A DNA stretch of 64,000 bases from Pyropia yezoensis (GCA_009829735.1 CM020618.1:25331122-25395121); one strand, 5' to 3'; counted from the stretch's first letter, positions 50,716-63,523 are shown. Notes: generated by a model not told the origin, from the letters alone. A program made the numbers and translations.

Positions 50716-53700
50716 GCGCTACGAATGGGGGTGGTGCGACTGTGGGGCGGCGTCAACTCTGGTGCCCCCCGCATCCCCCCTCTTCTTCCCCCCCCTTTGG
50801 GGAAGGCGTGTGGAGCGTGTTTTCCGTGTCTTGCCTGTTTGAACGAGGTCACGCCGCACGCCCACCAAAACTGGGCGTGTTTGCCAACCCTACCTGCCTA
50901 CTACCCCCCATCCACACGTCACCGCCACTCTTCTCCACACCGTCTGGGCGAGCAAGACAAACAGGAAAGAGGCGATGCTCTCTCCTTGCCACCCTCCTTT
51001 CCGTCAGAGTGTTGCCCGCGCGCCCCCATCATCAGCTTCACAGATGGCGGGGTGGGCGTGGTGGTGGTGGTGGTGGAGGGAACGAGGGGGGGGGGAGGGA
51101 GGACGGTCGGGGGGGGCGAATAGACACAGAAAGAAAACACGCCCCGCAGGCAAGTGGCGGTCCCCCCCCCCTCCCAGCGCGGCTGCAATGACAATGTCCA
51201 CGCGACACGCTATTTACCAATGTCACGGCAGTGGCGGCCCCCCCCACCCTCCCGCCCACTCCCCCCCCCCTCCCCCCCCCCCCCCCCCCCCCCCCCTCCA
51301 TCCTTCTCTGCGCACGAAAAGAGAGGCGTCTCCCCCACCATGACTGAGAGTGGCGAACGCCTCTGCCTACGGCAGCCACCCCCCCCCCCCGGCCGCGCAC
51401 TGCGCGCACGCCCCCCAGCTGCAGCTCTGGGACTATCATGTCAATTATCGGCCACTGGACCAATCAAACCCACACTGCACGACCTGTGCACGTCCACTTT
51501 TTACGGGACGCACAATACCTATGGATGTACTGTACACAGCCCCCCCCCCACCCCCCCGCGTGTGCCTGCCTATGGATCCTCCCTCGGCCCTACGGGCGTG
51601 CGCGGTCAGCCAATGCACTGGGGGGACATGGCCACACGGCTGCTCTCGGGAGCGGCCCGCACGCATTGACGTTGGTGTAGCAACACAAAGGCTTTCTCCT
51701 TTTTTTTTTTTTTCGCCTTGCCTTTTTTCCCCCACCGCGATGCGCAGCAGCGGGGAGGAGGAGGGAAGGTGTGGGGGGGGGGGGGGGGGGTGGGGGGGGG
51801 GGGAGAGCACCCCACGGGACCCCCCCTACGAAATAGACGGAGTTGGGGGTATCTAAATTAGGGGGCGGGGGAGGGGGGGGTGTGGGGCACACGCGTGTGT
51901 GCCAGAATGGGCTGTGCACACGGGCGGCAGCCGCGCTCCCCCCCCCCCCCCCCCCCTCCCCCTCCCCCTCCCCCTCTCCATCTCTGCCAAGAGCGCATCC
52001 AGTAGCGGCTGTGGGCCACCCACCGCCCCAACCGCTTTGACGGCAGGGACACGCGTGACCACCCGCACTGTTCCTTGCAGAGGGATTCAAGATGGGTGGA
52101 GGGGGGGGGGGGTGAGCCCGGGGGGGGGGGGGGGGGGGGGGGGAGGGAGGGGGGGGGGAGAGCAGGTGGGCCCGTTGGATTAACCAGCCCCCCCCCCAGC
52201 CCACCCCAGCCCACCCCACCCACTCAACCCCACCCCACACCCCAGCCCGCAGCCCCAAGCCCCACCCCCCCCACCCCGTCTCCTTGTCCTGCCCCCCCCC
52301 CACCCCCCCCCCCCCCCCCGCGTGCCCCGCCCCTGTCTCCTCCCGTGACCGCAACCGCCAGCGTCTCGTGGGCAGCGGCGCTTCTTTGCGCAGCGACGGC
52401 CACCCGGGTGGGGGCCCCGCCCGCCGGTCGTGGCTGGCGGCCAATCTGCGGGGATTGGGGATTGGTGGCGGGGGCGGCGCCCCCCCGCACCCCCACCACC
52501 ACCACCCCCCCCCCCGAGAGACCCCTCCCGGTGGCCTCGCGCCGACCGCCCCAGCGATCGCTGCGGGGGGCGGGGGGGGGGGGGGGGGGGGGGGGGGGGT
52601 CCTGGGGGGGGGGGGGGGGGGGGGGGGGGTGGTCGCCGCCGGCGGCAGTGGCGGCCGCAGCCCCCGACCCGTCGTCGGGGCGGCACCTCGTCGGCCCCCG
52701 TCCTGTCGCCGGCAGGTCCAACCACCCAGCGGCGCACCCGGCCGGCCGGGCACCACATCCCCCCCCCCCCCCCACACACCCCAAGGCGCGCCCTCCCCGT
52801 CGTGCCACGCCCGCCGCGGGCGCACGCGCGCGCGTGTGGGGGCGGGTCACGCACACGCTCTCTCCCCCCCCCCCCCCCCCCCCTCTGCTATAGCGATTTG
52901 TCGCTGTTCCTACCCTCCCCCTTCCCGTCCCGTCCCGTCCCGTCGCCCCTTTCCCCCCCCCCCCCCAGTTACTCCCTCCACCCCCGTCGCCCCCTTCCCC
53001 CCCCCCCCAGTTGCCAGTTGCTCCCTCACCCCCCCCACCCCCCCCCCCCTCCCCCAACCCTGTCAACCATTCTTTTCCTCCCTTTCTTTCTTTTTGGTCC
53101 AGTCCCCCAGCAAGATCTGGGGAGGGGGGGAGGGGGGGGGGGGCACCCACATATGTACCGCAGTCCCAACACTGCCGACGGCGGCGTCGGCTGTGTCAGC
53201 GGGGACCCCACCTGTGGTCAAAAGGGGGGTGGGGGGGTGGTGGGGGGCACAGGGGACGGGGGGGGGGGGGGGGGGGCGGTGAGGTGCTTGGCGACAACAA
53301 CGACGCGGCGGGCCGTCACGGCGCGTGGCAGGCGCTTCCCCAGCCCCAAATACGCCCCCCACCCCGCGCACCGCCCCGCCCAACCTCCCCCCTAGACTTC
53401 CTACCGCTACCGCCCCCCAACGCCAATGCCAACGTCCAACGAACGCCCCACACCCCCCCCCCCCCCCCACACCCCCCCCCCCCCCTCCTCTACCCCAACC
53501 CGTCCCGCCCGCTCTGACAGTGTGGGGCACCGCCCGGTGGACGACGAAGCGTGGCACCCTCCCGCACTCCCCTCACCTTCCCCCCCCACCCCCCCCCCCC
53601 CCACCCAGACGCCGTTGCCGCTACCGCCGCCGCCTCTGCCGCCGCCGCCGCGCCCGCCGCCGCCGCTGCCCGCTCCCGTAGCGCTCGTCGGGTCCACGGC

Positions 53701-54692
53701 GGGGCAAGGCCCTGGCGGGGCAGACCCCCCCCCCCCCCCTGTCTCTGGGGGGGCGCTCCACGGCAGTAGCAGGTGGCAGGCCGCGGCAGGCCGCGGCAGG
53801 CCGCGGCAGGCAGCGGCGGCGGCGGCGGCGGCGGCGGCGGAGGCGGCTGCGGCGGCCACGACGGTGGACGTTGCCACCCTGCCCGCCCCGACCCTGCCCG
53901 TTCACCCACCCACCCCCCTACCAACCCCCGCCTCCCCGTCGCTGCGCGGCCGCTCTTTCCGCGGCTGCTTGCCGCGGGCCTCCACCCAGACGGTGCACCA
54001 CGCGACCCGGGGCGGTCCTTCCCCCCGCGGCGGCCCTTCCCCCCGCGGCGGCAACGCCCCACCCCCCTGCGCCTGCTGGTGCTCTACCCCCGCTGCCGCC
54101 CCCGCCCGCGCGCCGCACGCACCGTTGCCGTGCCGCACGTGTGTCGGTACCGCCGGTCGGTCGGGGGCTGCCTGCCGGCACACCCCCCCACCGCCGACGG
54201 TGACCGTCGCCCGGTGCTGGTCGGCACTGTCGGTACCGCCCGCCCGTCTTGCACGCCCCCCACTCTCCCCCCCCCCCCCACCGCCTCCGTCTCTTTGCCC
54301 CCCCGTCACTCGTCTCTTGCACGGCGCCTCCGTCCCCCCCTCCCCCCGCATCCCCCCCCCTCGCGCCTCCTTGCATACACACGCCTCTCCCTCGCAACCC
54401 ACCCCGTACACCCACACCCACACCCACACCCACACCCACACCCACACCCACACCCACACCTAGCCGCCCACCCCCACGCACCTTCGCACCCGCCTACACG
54501 TCCCCTCTTCCCCCCCCCACCTTCCACCTACCGCCGCCTCTTCTTTGTCCTTTTTTGACTGTTGGAGGTGGCACCACCCTCACCACCCTCACCACCCCCC
54601 CCCCTACCCCCCCCCTCCCACCCTTCTCTCTCGCCTGGTCCGCCCCCCCCTCCCCCCCGCCCCCCTCCTCGACGGGCGAGAGGTTTGTCGAC
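50716..54692. other. Field of alternating poly-C and poly-G tracts with exon-like islands
   Basis: Runs of 10 to 40 C or G occur about every 100-200 bases (poly-C near 51260-51295, 52300, 53470; poly-G near 51775, 52125, 52570-52628, 53260). Between them lie short balanced islands whose minus strand reads as protein: TVRVVTRVPAVKAVGAVGG (about 52070-52015), VRRWVVGPAGDRTGADEV (about 52740-52680), GVPADTADAAVGSVGTAVHM (about 53215-53155) and KRLPRAVTARRVVVVAKHL (about 53345-53285). They may be exons of one minus-strand gene, but I could not place splice sites. The long open frames across the runs are artefacts of Pro and Gly codons. Confidence 0.4.
54412..54462. repeat. CACACC hexanucleotide microsatellite
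   Basis: About eight copies of a 6-bp unit (ACACCC/CACACC) in tandem, 230 bp upstream of the SAPS start codon. Confidence 0.95.
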
Positions 54693-55998
54693 ATGCAGCA
54701 GCCGCAGCGGACCCGCTTTGCCCCGCCCGGCCGCCGGCGGTCCCGCGCCGCCGCCGCCGCCGCGCGGGTGTCAGCCGCCGCCGGGATGGGCGGCGCGGGC
54801 GGGGGGCTGGCGGTAGCGCCCACCCCCACCACCGCCGCCCCCGCCGCGCCCGCCGTCGCTACCAGCGGCGGAGGGGGGGGCGGCGCCCCATGGGCGGCGG
54901 TGGGCCCGCTGTGCGGGACCCCCCGGGTTGGCCCGCCGGCCGCCCTCCCCGCCCCCGCTGCAGGGACGGGTGCGGGCGCGGCGGCGGGGGTGCGCCCGCT
55001 GCAGCCACCGTCGCCGCCCCTGCCCGTGACGGCCGGCGGGCCCCCCCCGCTGGCGCTGCTCCCCCAGCCGCTGCGGCCGCCCCAGCCGCTGCTGCCACAG
55101 CCGCTGCTGCTGCGCAACGCGACGCACCCCGCGTCGGCGGCCGCGTCATCGTCGGCGTCGGCAGCGGCAGCGGCGGCGGGGGCGGCGGCGGGTGCTGGGG
55201 CGGGGGGAGGGGGCGGGACCGCGTGGCCGGCGGCGGCGGCGGCGGGGGCGGGGGCGCAGCCGACTTGGTCGGGGCCCGCGCTCATTGCCGAGTCCCCAAC
55301 GGGGCCGTCGAGCCGTGGGCGCCCCCGCGGCAGCGCCCGCCGCGCCGCTGCGGCCGCTGCCGCGGCAGCAGCCGCGGCGGCAGCCGCGGCAGCAGCCGCG
55401 GGAGGGGAGGGCGCCCCCGCCGGGTCGCCGGCTGTCGGCACCGCCGCCGCCGCCGAGGCGGCGGCGGCGGCGGCGGCTGCGGCTGCGGCGGCTGCGCCCG
55501 CCCACACCAGCCGCCGTGGCCGCGCGCGCGCGCGTGCCGCGTCGGTGGCGGCGGCGCGTCGCGCGGCGGGGGGGGGGGGGGGGGCGGCGGGGGGGACCGC
55601 CCCGCCTGGGGGGGGGGGGGGCCCGGGGGGAGGGGCGGGAGGGGGTCCCGTACCGGGAGGGGGGGGCGGGCCAGGGTCGGGAGGGCCGGCAGGGGGGGGG
55701 GTGGTGGGCGCCGCTGGTGCGCCCGCCGGCTCGCCGCCGCCCCCGACGTCGCCAGTGGCTGGCCGGGTGGGCGGTGGGGTGGGCGTGGGCGTGGGCGTGG
55801 GCGTCGGCGTTGGCGTGGACGCTGCCAGTGACGGCCCGCCCCGCCGCCGCGCGTCTTCGCCGGCCGGCCACGCGGCGGCCGGGACGGCAGGGGGTGTTGG
55901 CACCGCCGGCCCCACGCCCGGTGCGGGGGTGGGCCACGGCGCTGCCGCTGCTGCCGCTGCCGCCGCCGCCGCCACCACCACCACCGCCACCGCCGCCG

Positions 55999-56032
<34 letters not shown>

Positions 56033-56416
56033 CACTGCGCGGTCGCCCAGCGCTGCGTCGGCCAGTGAGGCCACCGCCGCCTACGAGGCCGCGCGTGCCG
56101 CCGCTGTCGCCGCTTCCGCCGCTGCCGCCACTGCCGCCTCTGCCGCTGCCGCTGCCGGCGCCAACGTCGCCCGCGCCGCGGCCGACGACGCGGCGGCTGC
56201 CGCCCCCCGCCTCACATCCAGCCCGTCCGAGCCGACGCGCAGCGCCGCCTGGGCCGCCGCCATCCTCCCCCGCAGCCGCAGCAGCAGCCTCTCCCGCCGC
56301 GCGACGAGCGGCAACCCCACCGCCGCGGCCGCCGCCGCCGGCGTTGGCGGCTCGGCGCTGCCGCCGCCCCCGTCTGCCGCGTCGGTTGCCAACGCGGCGC
56401 ACCTGCAGCTGCCGCT

Positions 56417-56448
<32 letters not shown>

Positions 56449-57080
56449 AGCCGCAGCTGGCGGTCCTCCACGGCGGCTCCCTGCCCGCACAGCCGCCCCC
56501 GCGGTCGCTCGTGCGGGTGCGGTCCCGGTCGCGGCTGCCAGACAACAACAACCCGCCCGGGGGGTCGGGTGCCCGGGGGGGGGGCGCCGGCGGGGGGGGG
56601 GGGGACCCGGCGTGCCGGGCCTGCTGCCGCCCGCCGGCACGGCTGGCGCCGGCACCGCCGCCGCGGGCCCACCGACGCAGCCGCCACAGCCACAGCCGCC
56701 GCAGCCGCTGTCGACGGAACCGCTGCTGCCGCTGGCTCAGCTGTCGGCGGGCGGGGGGGCGGTCGGCAACGGGGAGGCGGCCGCCCTCGCGGGCGGCGGC
56801 GGTGGGGGGGGGGTCACCTCCCTGGGTCGCCGCAGCGCCCGGTGGCACCGGATGACCGCTGCGGCCGAGATGGCGGCGCCGCCGCCGGCGGCGCCGCCGC
56901 TGGGCGCGCCGCCCTCGGGGCTGGCCGGCCTCGTTGCGGGGGGCCACCCCCACCAACACCCAGGGGGGGGTCCCGCCGGCGCCGCGGCTGCTGCCGCCGC
57001 CATTGCCGGGCGGGCGTCCCTGTCGGCGGCGGGTGCCGACCCAGTGGGGGGCGGCGCCGCCGGTGGCGGCCCGGGCGGCC

Positions 57081-57123
<43 letters not shown>

Positions 57124-57763
57124 GGGTGGGGGGGGCAGGAAGCCGGGCCTCTTTCGGCGCATCCGGTCGGCGCTGCGGCCGAGCCGCGGGGCGGGGGGCA
57201 AGGGCGCCTCGTTGGATGACAGCGGCGTTGGCGTCGGCCGCGGCGGCCGCGACCGCGACGGGGACGCGTCGTTTGTGGGCCTCGGTGGCAAGGGCCGCTT
57301 TGGCGGCGGGGGCGGTGGTGGAGGTGCTGCCGACGGGGGCGGCGGCGGCGGCGGGGGGGGGGGGGGGGGCACCGCGACGCGGAGCCTGCCCAAGCGGGTC
57401 TTTTCGTCGCCGCCCAAGATAGGTGGCTTTGTCGGCCGCAAGAGCCGCGCCCTCAATGCCGGCGCGGGGGGGGGGGGGGGCGGCCGCGGGGACCGCGTGG
57501 AGGGGGTGGGGGGTGGCGGCGGTGGGGGTGGTGGTGGTGGCGTTGACGCGGCAGGCGGCGGCCGCCGCCTCACCGACTTTGCCGACCCGTCGGGGGAGGT
57601 GGCGGCGTATGGGCCGGGCGGCGGCGGCGTTGGCGTTGGCGTCGGCGTTGGTGGCGGGCCGGGTGGCGTCGGCGGCGGGGAGCACCACCTGCCCGGCGGC
57701 GGCCTCGACGGGCCGGGCGGGTCGGCCAGCCTGGGCAGCCTCGGCCTGCGGGCGGCGGGGGTG

Positions 57764-57803
<40 letters not shown>

Positions 57804-59168
57804 TCTCGGCCGACGCGCTGGCGGTGGTGGCGGGCGCCGCGGGGGTCGCTGACGGGGGGCCCTACGCCGGCCGCCGTGGGGGGCTTGGCTCTGGGGGGAG
57901 TGGCAGCCTGGCGGGGCTGCCGCTGGGCGGGGCGGGGGGGAGCTTTGGGAGTGCCGCCGTTGCCGCCGCTGCTGGGGTGCTTGCAGCGCCTGGTGGTGGT
58001 GGCGGTGGTGGTGGGGGTGGTGGTGGTGGTGGTGGCGGTGGGGGGGGGGGGAGGGGGTGGTGGCGGGGGGGGTGGCGGTGGGGGTGGGGGTGGCGGCGGC
58101 GGCTCGGGCCCCCGGTCGTTTGACTTTCGGCACAGCCTGTCGTTTGCGAGCGGCGCCCTCTCCGGCCTCCGGTCGCTGTCGTCGGCGGACAAGCCCGGCG
58201 CGGCCTTCCGCTCCCGCCTGGACGCGGTGGCGAGCGGCAAGGCCCCCCTGGGCTCCCTCCTCGACGCCATGTACGGCCTGTCAGAGCGGCTCCCGCACGA
58301 CGCCAAGGAGGCGCTGGTCAAGCTGCTCGTCAAGCCCGCCGCCCTGGAGGGCCTCCTCGCCCACCTGACGCTCCTCGCGCCCCCCCGGGGGGAGGACGCG
58401 GACCCCGCCGCGTCGGCCCGCCGCTACCCGTACGTGGTGTCGATGCTCCTATCGTCGGGGCCCATCCAGCTGCGCCGCGCCCTCTACCTCTCCCCGCGCC
58501 ACCTGGACGTGCTGTTTGGCTGCCTCGCCCCGTCGGCCAACCCGGCAAAGGCCGTTGGCGGCGGTGCGTACGCCACGTCGGGGGCGGGCGCGCCCTACGG
58601 GGCGGGGCCCCCGCCGCCGTCCTCCTTTTCCTCCTCCTCCTCCTCATCGGCGGCTGCGGCGGCGGGGGGGGCGGCGGCAGCCCCACACCACCACCCCCCC
58701 CACGGGGGGGTGTGGGAGGAAGAGGCGGTGGGGGGTGTCAAGGCGGACCCGTTTGTGGTGCGGGCGGTGACCAAGGTGCTCCTGTCGGTCCTCCGGGACA
58801 GCGCCGACGACGCGACGGCGGCGGTGGCCCGCCGGCCGGGGGTGATTGACGACCTGCTGCGGCACGTGGGGTACGCCAACACCCCCGAGGTGCTGCTGCA
58901 CCTGCTGTCGACGGTGCAGGCGCAGGCAGAGCTCCGCTTTGGGCCCACCCACACCCCCATGATCCCGGTGCTGGCGCAGGCGGGCATCCACGGCGCGCTG
59001 GTGCGGCGGTTTGCGGCGGCGGCGGCGGTGGTGCCGCCGACAGAGGCCGCGTCGGCAACGATTGAGAATGTGAGCCGGGTGCTGGTCGGGATTGCCCTCC
59101 GCGTGATCGTCACGCCCACCATGGACGGTGGTGGGGCGGGGGCGGGTGGCGGCGGCGGGGGTGGGGCG

Positions 59169-59212
<44 letters not shown>

Positions 59213-59605
59213 CGGCGGCTTTGTCGCCGAGTACAATGCGTGCCTCGACTCGCTGGACGTGTTTGCCCACCCCGAGCCGGTGGTGGCGCTCCTCGACACG
59301 GGCCTGGCGGCCATGGCGGCGGGCGACGCCCGCGGCTACGCCCTCTCCACCGCCCTCACCGCCGCCCGGTATCTGCTGGTGACGGCGGTGAATGGGGCGG
59401 AATCGTCGGCCGCCGGCATCCGCGCGCTCGTCCGCCGCACCGACACGCGGGGGTACGAGGCCGCCCTCCGAAGCCGGGTGCCCGCCCTCGTCACCGTCTT
59501 GCGGTCGCCAAAGACGGTTGGCACGGCCGCCGCGTGGGTGGCCCCCCCCGCCGCCGCTCCCCCGCGCACCCCCACCCCCACCCCCACCCCGACCGCCAAC
59601 CACAC

Positions 59606-59660
<55 letters not shown>

Positions 59661-60434
59661 CCATCCACCCCGACCACCGACGCGGTGGCCGCCGCGGCCG
59701 CCGCCTCTGCGGCGGCGGCCACGGCGGTGGTGGACACCATGTGGGCGCCCGTCGTGTCCCCCCTGGGCCTGACGCGCCTCAAAATCATTGAGCTCCTCAT
59801 TGTGCTCCTCCAGTTTGGGGGCGACGCGTCGGTTCGGGGGGTGGCCGACGCCGGCACCGCGCCGGTGCTGCTCGCCCTCTTTGAGCGCCTCCCCCTAAAC
59901 TCCCTCCTCCTCCACGTCGTTGCCGTGGCCGTCGAGACGGCCTTTCGGGTGCGGGAGCCGGCCCTCCGGGGCGCCCTCGTCGGGCCCGACGCGGCGCTCG
60001 TGCCAACGCTCCTCCGCCTGTGGCGGGGCGCCGCCGCCGCCGAGGCCCGCCGCGCCGCCACCCCCGTTGCCTGCCGCGGGCAGCTGCTGCGGATGGCGGC
60101 GGCGGTGCGGGACTACCTGCAGCTGGACCCGCCGGCAGAGGACGCGGCGGCGGTGCGGGGGGCGATTGGGGGGGGGGCGCTCCGCGCGTTTGCCGCCTGG
60201 GCGGCCGCCGAGCTCGACGGGGGGGGGGGGGGGTTGGCCCCCGGTGTTGGCATCGTCGGCGTCGGTGCCGCCGGTGCGGGTGGGGCCGACGCTGGGCACG
60301 GCGGCGGTGGCGAGGGGGTGGGTGGGGGGGGGGGGGCAGACCGGCCCGACCTCCCGCCGTCGGGCGTGGTGCCGTACATGATGGCAGGGGCGGGCGTTGG
60401 AGGGGGGGGGGGTACCGTCGGCGTCGGCCCGTAG
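54693..60434 (+). CDS. SAPS-domain protein (PP6/Sit4 phosphatase regulatory subunit), giant low-complexity version, frame breaks
   Basis: SAPS proteins bind and direct PP6/Sit4-type phosphatase. The diagnostic part is the C-terminal third: PHDAKEALVKLLVKPAALEG, RYPYVVSMLLSSGPIQLRRA (about 58423), VIDDLLRHVGYANTPEVLLH (about 58845), ATIENVSRVLVGIALRV and LGLTRLKIIELLIVLLQFG (about 59763), which is the typical SAPS repeat helix order. The N-terminal 1100 residues are Ala/Gly/Pro runs with basic islets such as RKPGLFRRIRSALRPS. The start chosen is ATG 54693. The frame moves from one phase to another near 56578-56606 and back near 58000-58100, both inside poly-G, so these are likely homopolymer-length errors or small introns. 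The stop is at 60432-60434. Confidence 0.8.
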
Positions 60435-61011
60435 GCAGGGGGGCGGAGGGGGCGGAGGGGGGGAGGGGGGGGGGGAAGGTGGTGTCTGCCCGAGTGGCGG
60501 GCGCTGCCGGTCCTCCGACGGACCATATGGGGTCTCACTCTCTCTCCCCATGCATGCGGATTCTCTTTTTCCTCCCGTCTCTCGCCGCGTGACACACACA
60601 CGCCCAACGTGAGCGTGCGCACCGTACATACAGTACTGAACAGTACATATTACCTACGTACAATCTGAGCAAGTCGGCGGCGGGCCACCACAGCCGCGCC
60701 GGGGTAGCGGCGGTCACCGCCACCGCCACCACCACCGACCCATCCCCCTATGGTGGACAGCGGGATGTGCAGCGCGCCCGACCGTACACGGTCCAGCCAC
60801 GGCCCCATGGGGCGGCGCTGGCTTGCTTTTGCTCCCCGCCCCGCGCCCCCGCCCCCCCGCCCGCCGTGCGAGGCGGCACGCCGGCGCCCACCCCAGCGTC
60901 TTCCCCCCACCCCCCCCAGCAAGTCCACCCCCCGGCCACATGACGGCCCCCTCTGCTCGTCGCCCCCTGCCCCCCCCCCCTCCCGGCCCCCCGGCGACGC
61001 GAGGCCGCCGC
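60435..61011. other. Intergenic region between convergent SAPS and TAF8 genes
   Basis: Holds the 3' ends of both genes. A GTAC-rich stretch (GTACATACAGTACTGAACAG) lies near 60625. No AATAAA was seen. Confidence 0.6.
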
Positions 61012-62759
61012 TCACAGGTCATCCCCCGCGGCACCCGCGGCGGCGGCAAGGATCGCATCCACCTTGGCGCGCTTTGGGTCCCGCCCCCCCGCGTCGCCGC
61101 TGCCCGCCGCCGCCGCCGCGTCCCCGCCGCCGCCGCCGCCGCCGTCGCCACGGTCGTCAAGGCCACCGCCGCCGCCGCCGCCGCCACCCCAGCCGTCGCC
61201 GCCACCACCACCGTCACCGCCACCACCACTGCCGCCGCCGCCGCCGCCAAGCCCACCGCCACCGCCACTCGACGGCAGCGGCTCGGGTGGCTCGCGTGGC
61301 GGCGGCAGCGGCGGCGGTGGCGAGTCACCGCCGCCGCCGCCGCCCTCGGCCGTGTACCCCCCCCCATTGGCGTGCGCGCCACCCTCCCACGTGCCACCGC
61401 CGCCGCCGCCGCCACCATCGGCGCCGCTGCCATCGCCATGGGCGGCGGCGGCGACGGAGGCGGCGGCGCCAGCCAGAGGCGACGCCGCGACGAGCGCCGG
61501 GGGCGCCAGGAAGGGGTTGGCCACCGCCCCCGCGGCGGCGGCGGCGGCCGCCGCCGCGGTCGTTGACGCGGCCGCCGCCTTGAGCCGCGCCAGGGAGGTG
61601 GTCACTGCCAGCCGCGACGCGACCGCCGCGGCGGCCGCCGACGGGATGGAGGGGGGGAGGGGGGGCGCCGCCGCCGCGGCCCCGGCCGGTGAGGGGTCGG
61701 CGGCCACGCCCCCCACCCCCGCCCCCGCCCCCGCCCCCGCCCCCGCCCCTGACACAGCGGGAGTGGGGGAGGAGGGCGCGTGCTCGTCAGCCGCCGCCGC
61801 CCCCGCTGGCGGGCCCGGGACGGCCGCAGCGTCGCCCGCGCCGACACCGCCGTCGCCGTCGCCGTCGGCGGCGGCCGGCACAATCACCCCTGGCGTGGCC
61901 ATGTACGTGTGCGCCGGCGGCAGGGGCGGCATCCACGCCTCCATGTACGGCCGCCGCCGCGCAGCGGCAGAGGCGGCGGCGGCAGCAGCAGCAGCAGCAG
62001 CACCCGCGTCGGCCGTCGCGGGCTCCCCCCCTGCCGCCACCACATCAGCGGCAGAGGCGGCCGCCGGCAGCGGCGGCGGCTGCCGCCCCCGCCCCGAGTG
62101 GGCGGCAAGAAACGCCCGCCGCCGCGCGTCACGGTCCGCATCACGGGAGCGCTTGCGGGCGCTGCCGCCCTCCCCGTCCCCTCCCCCTCCCCCCGCCCCC
62201 CCTGACACGCCGCCGCCACCACCACCACCCCCCGCCCCCCCCCCCCCCCCGCCGCGCCCGGCGCGGCGGGAAACGCCGGCAGCTCCCCCCCGGGAAAGGG
62301 GACCTCCTCAAAGCGCGCATACTCGCCGAGCGCCGCCGCCGCGCGGGCGGCGGCGGCGGCGCCCTCGCGGGGCCCGCCCCAGCCCCCCCCCCCCGCCCCG
62401 CCACGGGAGAGGCCGTCGAGGACGGCCAGGACGTCGCCCGCGTGCGGGCGGGAGCGCCCTGTGGCGGCCGCCGCCGCCGCCGCGCGGGCGCCGGTGGTGG
62501 TGAGGAATGTGGCGGTGAGGGCGGTGAGGGTGGCGAGCACCGTCTCTGAGGTGGTCAGGTCAGAGAGGGTAGGCGGCGCACCGCTGCCGCCGCCGCCGCC
62601 GGGGGTGGGGGGGGCGGGGGGCGGGGGAGCGCCCCCCGCGCCGGTAGGGGGAGGGGCCCGCGCCAGCCGCTGCGCTTGGGCGTACAGGACTTGGGCGACC
62701 GCCACGCGGGTGGCGGCGCGGCCAAACGCATCGGGGCCATCGTCGGGGGGGGCGGGCAT
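61012..62759 (-). CDS. TAF8: TFIID subunit 8 (TAF8), with one frame break
   Basis: TAF8 is part of the general transcription factor TFIID, where it pairs with TAF10. The start is ATG 62757-62759 (MPAPPDDGPDAFGRAATRVA). The N-terminal histone fold (bromo-associated type) shows AATRVAVAQVLYAQ, SDLTTSETVLATLTALTATF and RSRPHAGDVLAVLDGLSRG. The TAF8 signature, MEAWMPPLPPAHTYMATP, follows, then Ala/Gly-rich sequence and a basic C-terminus DPKRAKVDAILAAA. The histone fold and the signature are in different frames. The switch is near 62200-62260, in a C-run (G-run on the coding strand), so an intron or a length error there must join them. It is convergent with the SAPS gene. Confidence 0.8.
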
Positions 62760-63523
62760 GGCGCCAGCCCGCGGTCTGGATGGGTGCCGACGGGGGGGGA
62801 GGGCAGGGTGGGGCGGCAGTGGCGAAGGCCAGGCAGGGGCGAACGCAGCAGCGGCAGCGGCGGCGCAAGGCACGCGCAGGGACGTAGAGGTTGGCACAGA
62901 GAAACGGGGAGAGAGACTCGTGGAAGGGAACAAGACCGGAAGCAGCGCGAGTAGGCACACGGAACAATGCCGGCAGCAGCGCGTGTGCGAGACACAACAC
63001 CGGTACCAGCGGCGATGAAGAGACGTCGGCCCGCGCCGGTGCGACCGCGAACCGAACGGGGGCGCGTCGAAGCCAAGTCGGTCCATGAACGTCGCTGGTG
63101 CGAACACGGGGGGGGGGGGCTACAAAGACAGTTGAGGTACTTGAATTCGTTTCTCATTATCCAAGTACGCTCCGTAGTCTCGGTCCAGCCGCAGCAATGC
63201 TACCATCGTCCCGCGCGGGTCTAGTCGGCAGGGAGAGGATGACATCCACATTATGCTGAGCAGCGGACCCCACCTCCCGCCCCCCCCACCTCTCCGAAAC
63301 GCCGTCGTCGTCACGACGTCATGCACTGCCAGCCGCTGCTCTGGCAGACGGGCGGATAGGTAGCGAGCAATTGCGCCTCCAGTCTTCCTTGGTCGTTTTT
63401 TTCCCCCTCTGACGAGCAGCGCCTAGCGTGTGCCTTCGCCGACGCCCCCCCCCCCCGCCCCCCCGCCTCCCTGCCGACGCCCCACGTCGTCGCCGGCGCC
63501 GCGGCACCCCGTTTCTCTGTGCC
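62760..63523. promoter_or_regulatory. Divergent intergenic region between TAF8 and the next gene
   Basis: About 760 bp shared upstream of two divergent start codons (62759 minus, 63524 plus). No specific motif was identified. Confidence 0.5.

Noticed and set aside
51590..53395. Several 300-400-codon frames across the poly-C/poly-G field
   Set aside because: The translations are mostly Pro or Gly runs read through homopolymers. They change with one-base shifts and show no domain. Only the short islands on the minus strand look like coding sequence.
54494..58333. Long minus-strand frames opposite the SAPS gene
   Set aside because: They consist of Ala, Pro, Gly and Arg runs with no domain, while the plus strand carries the SAPS repeats; they are shadows of GC-rich coding.
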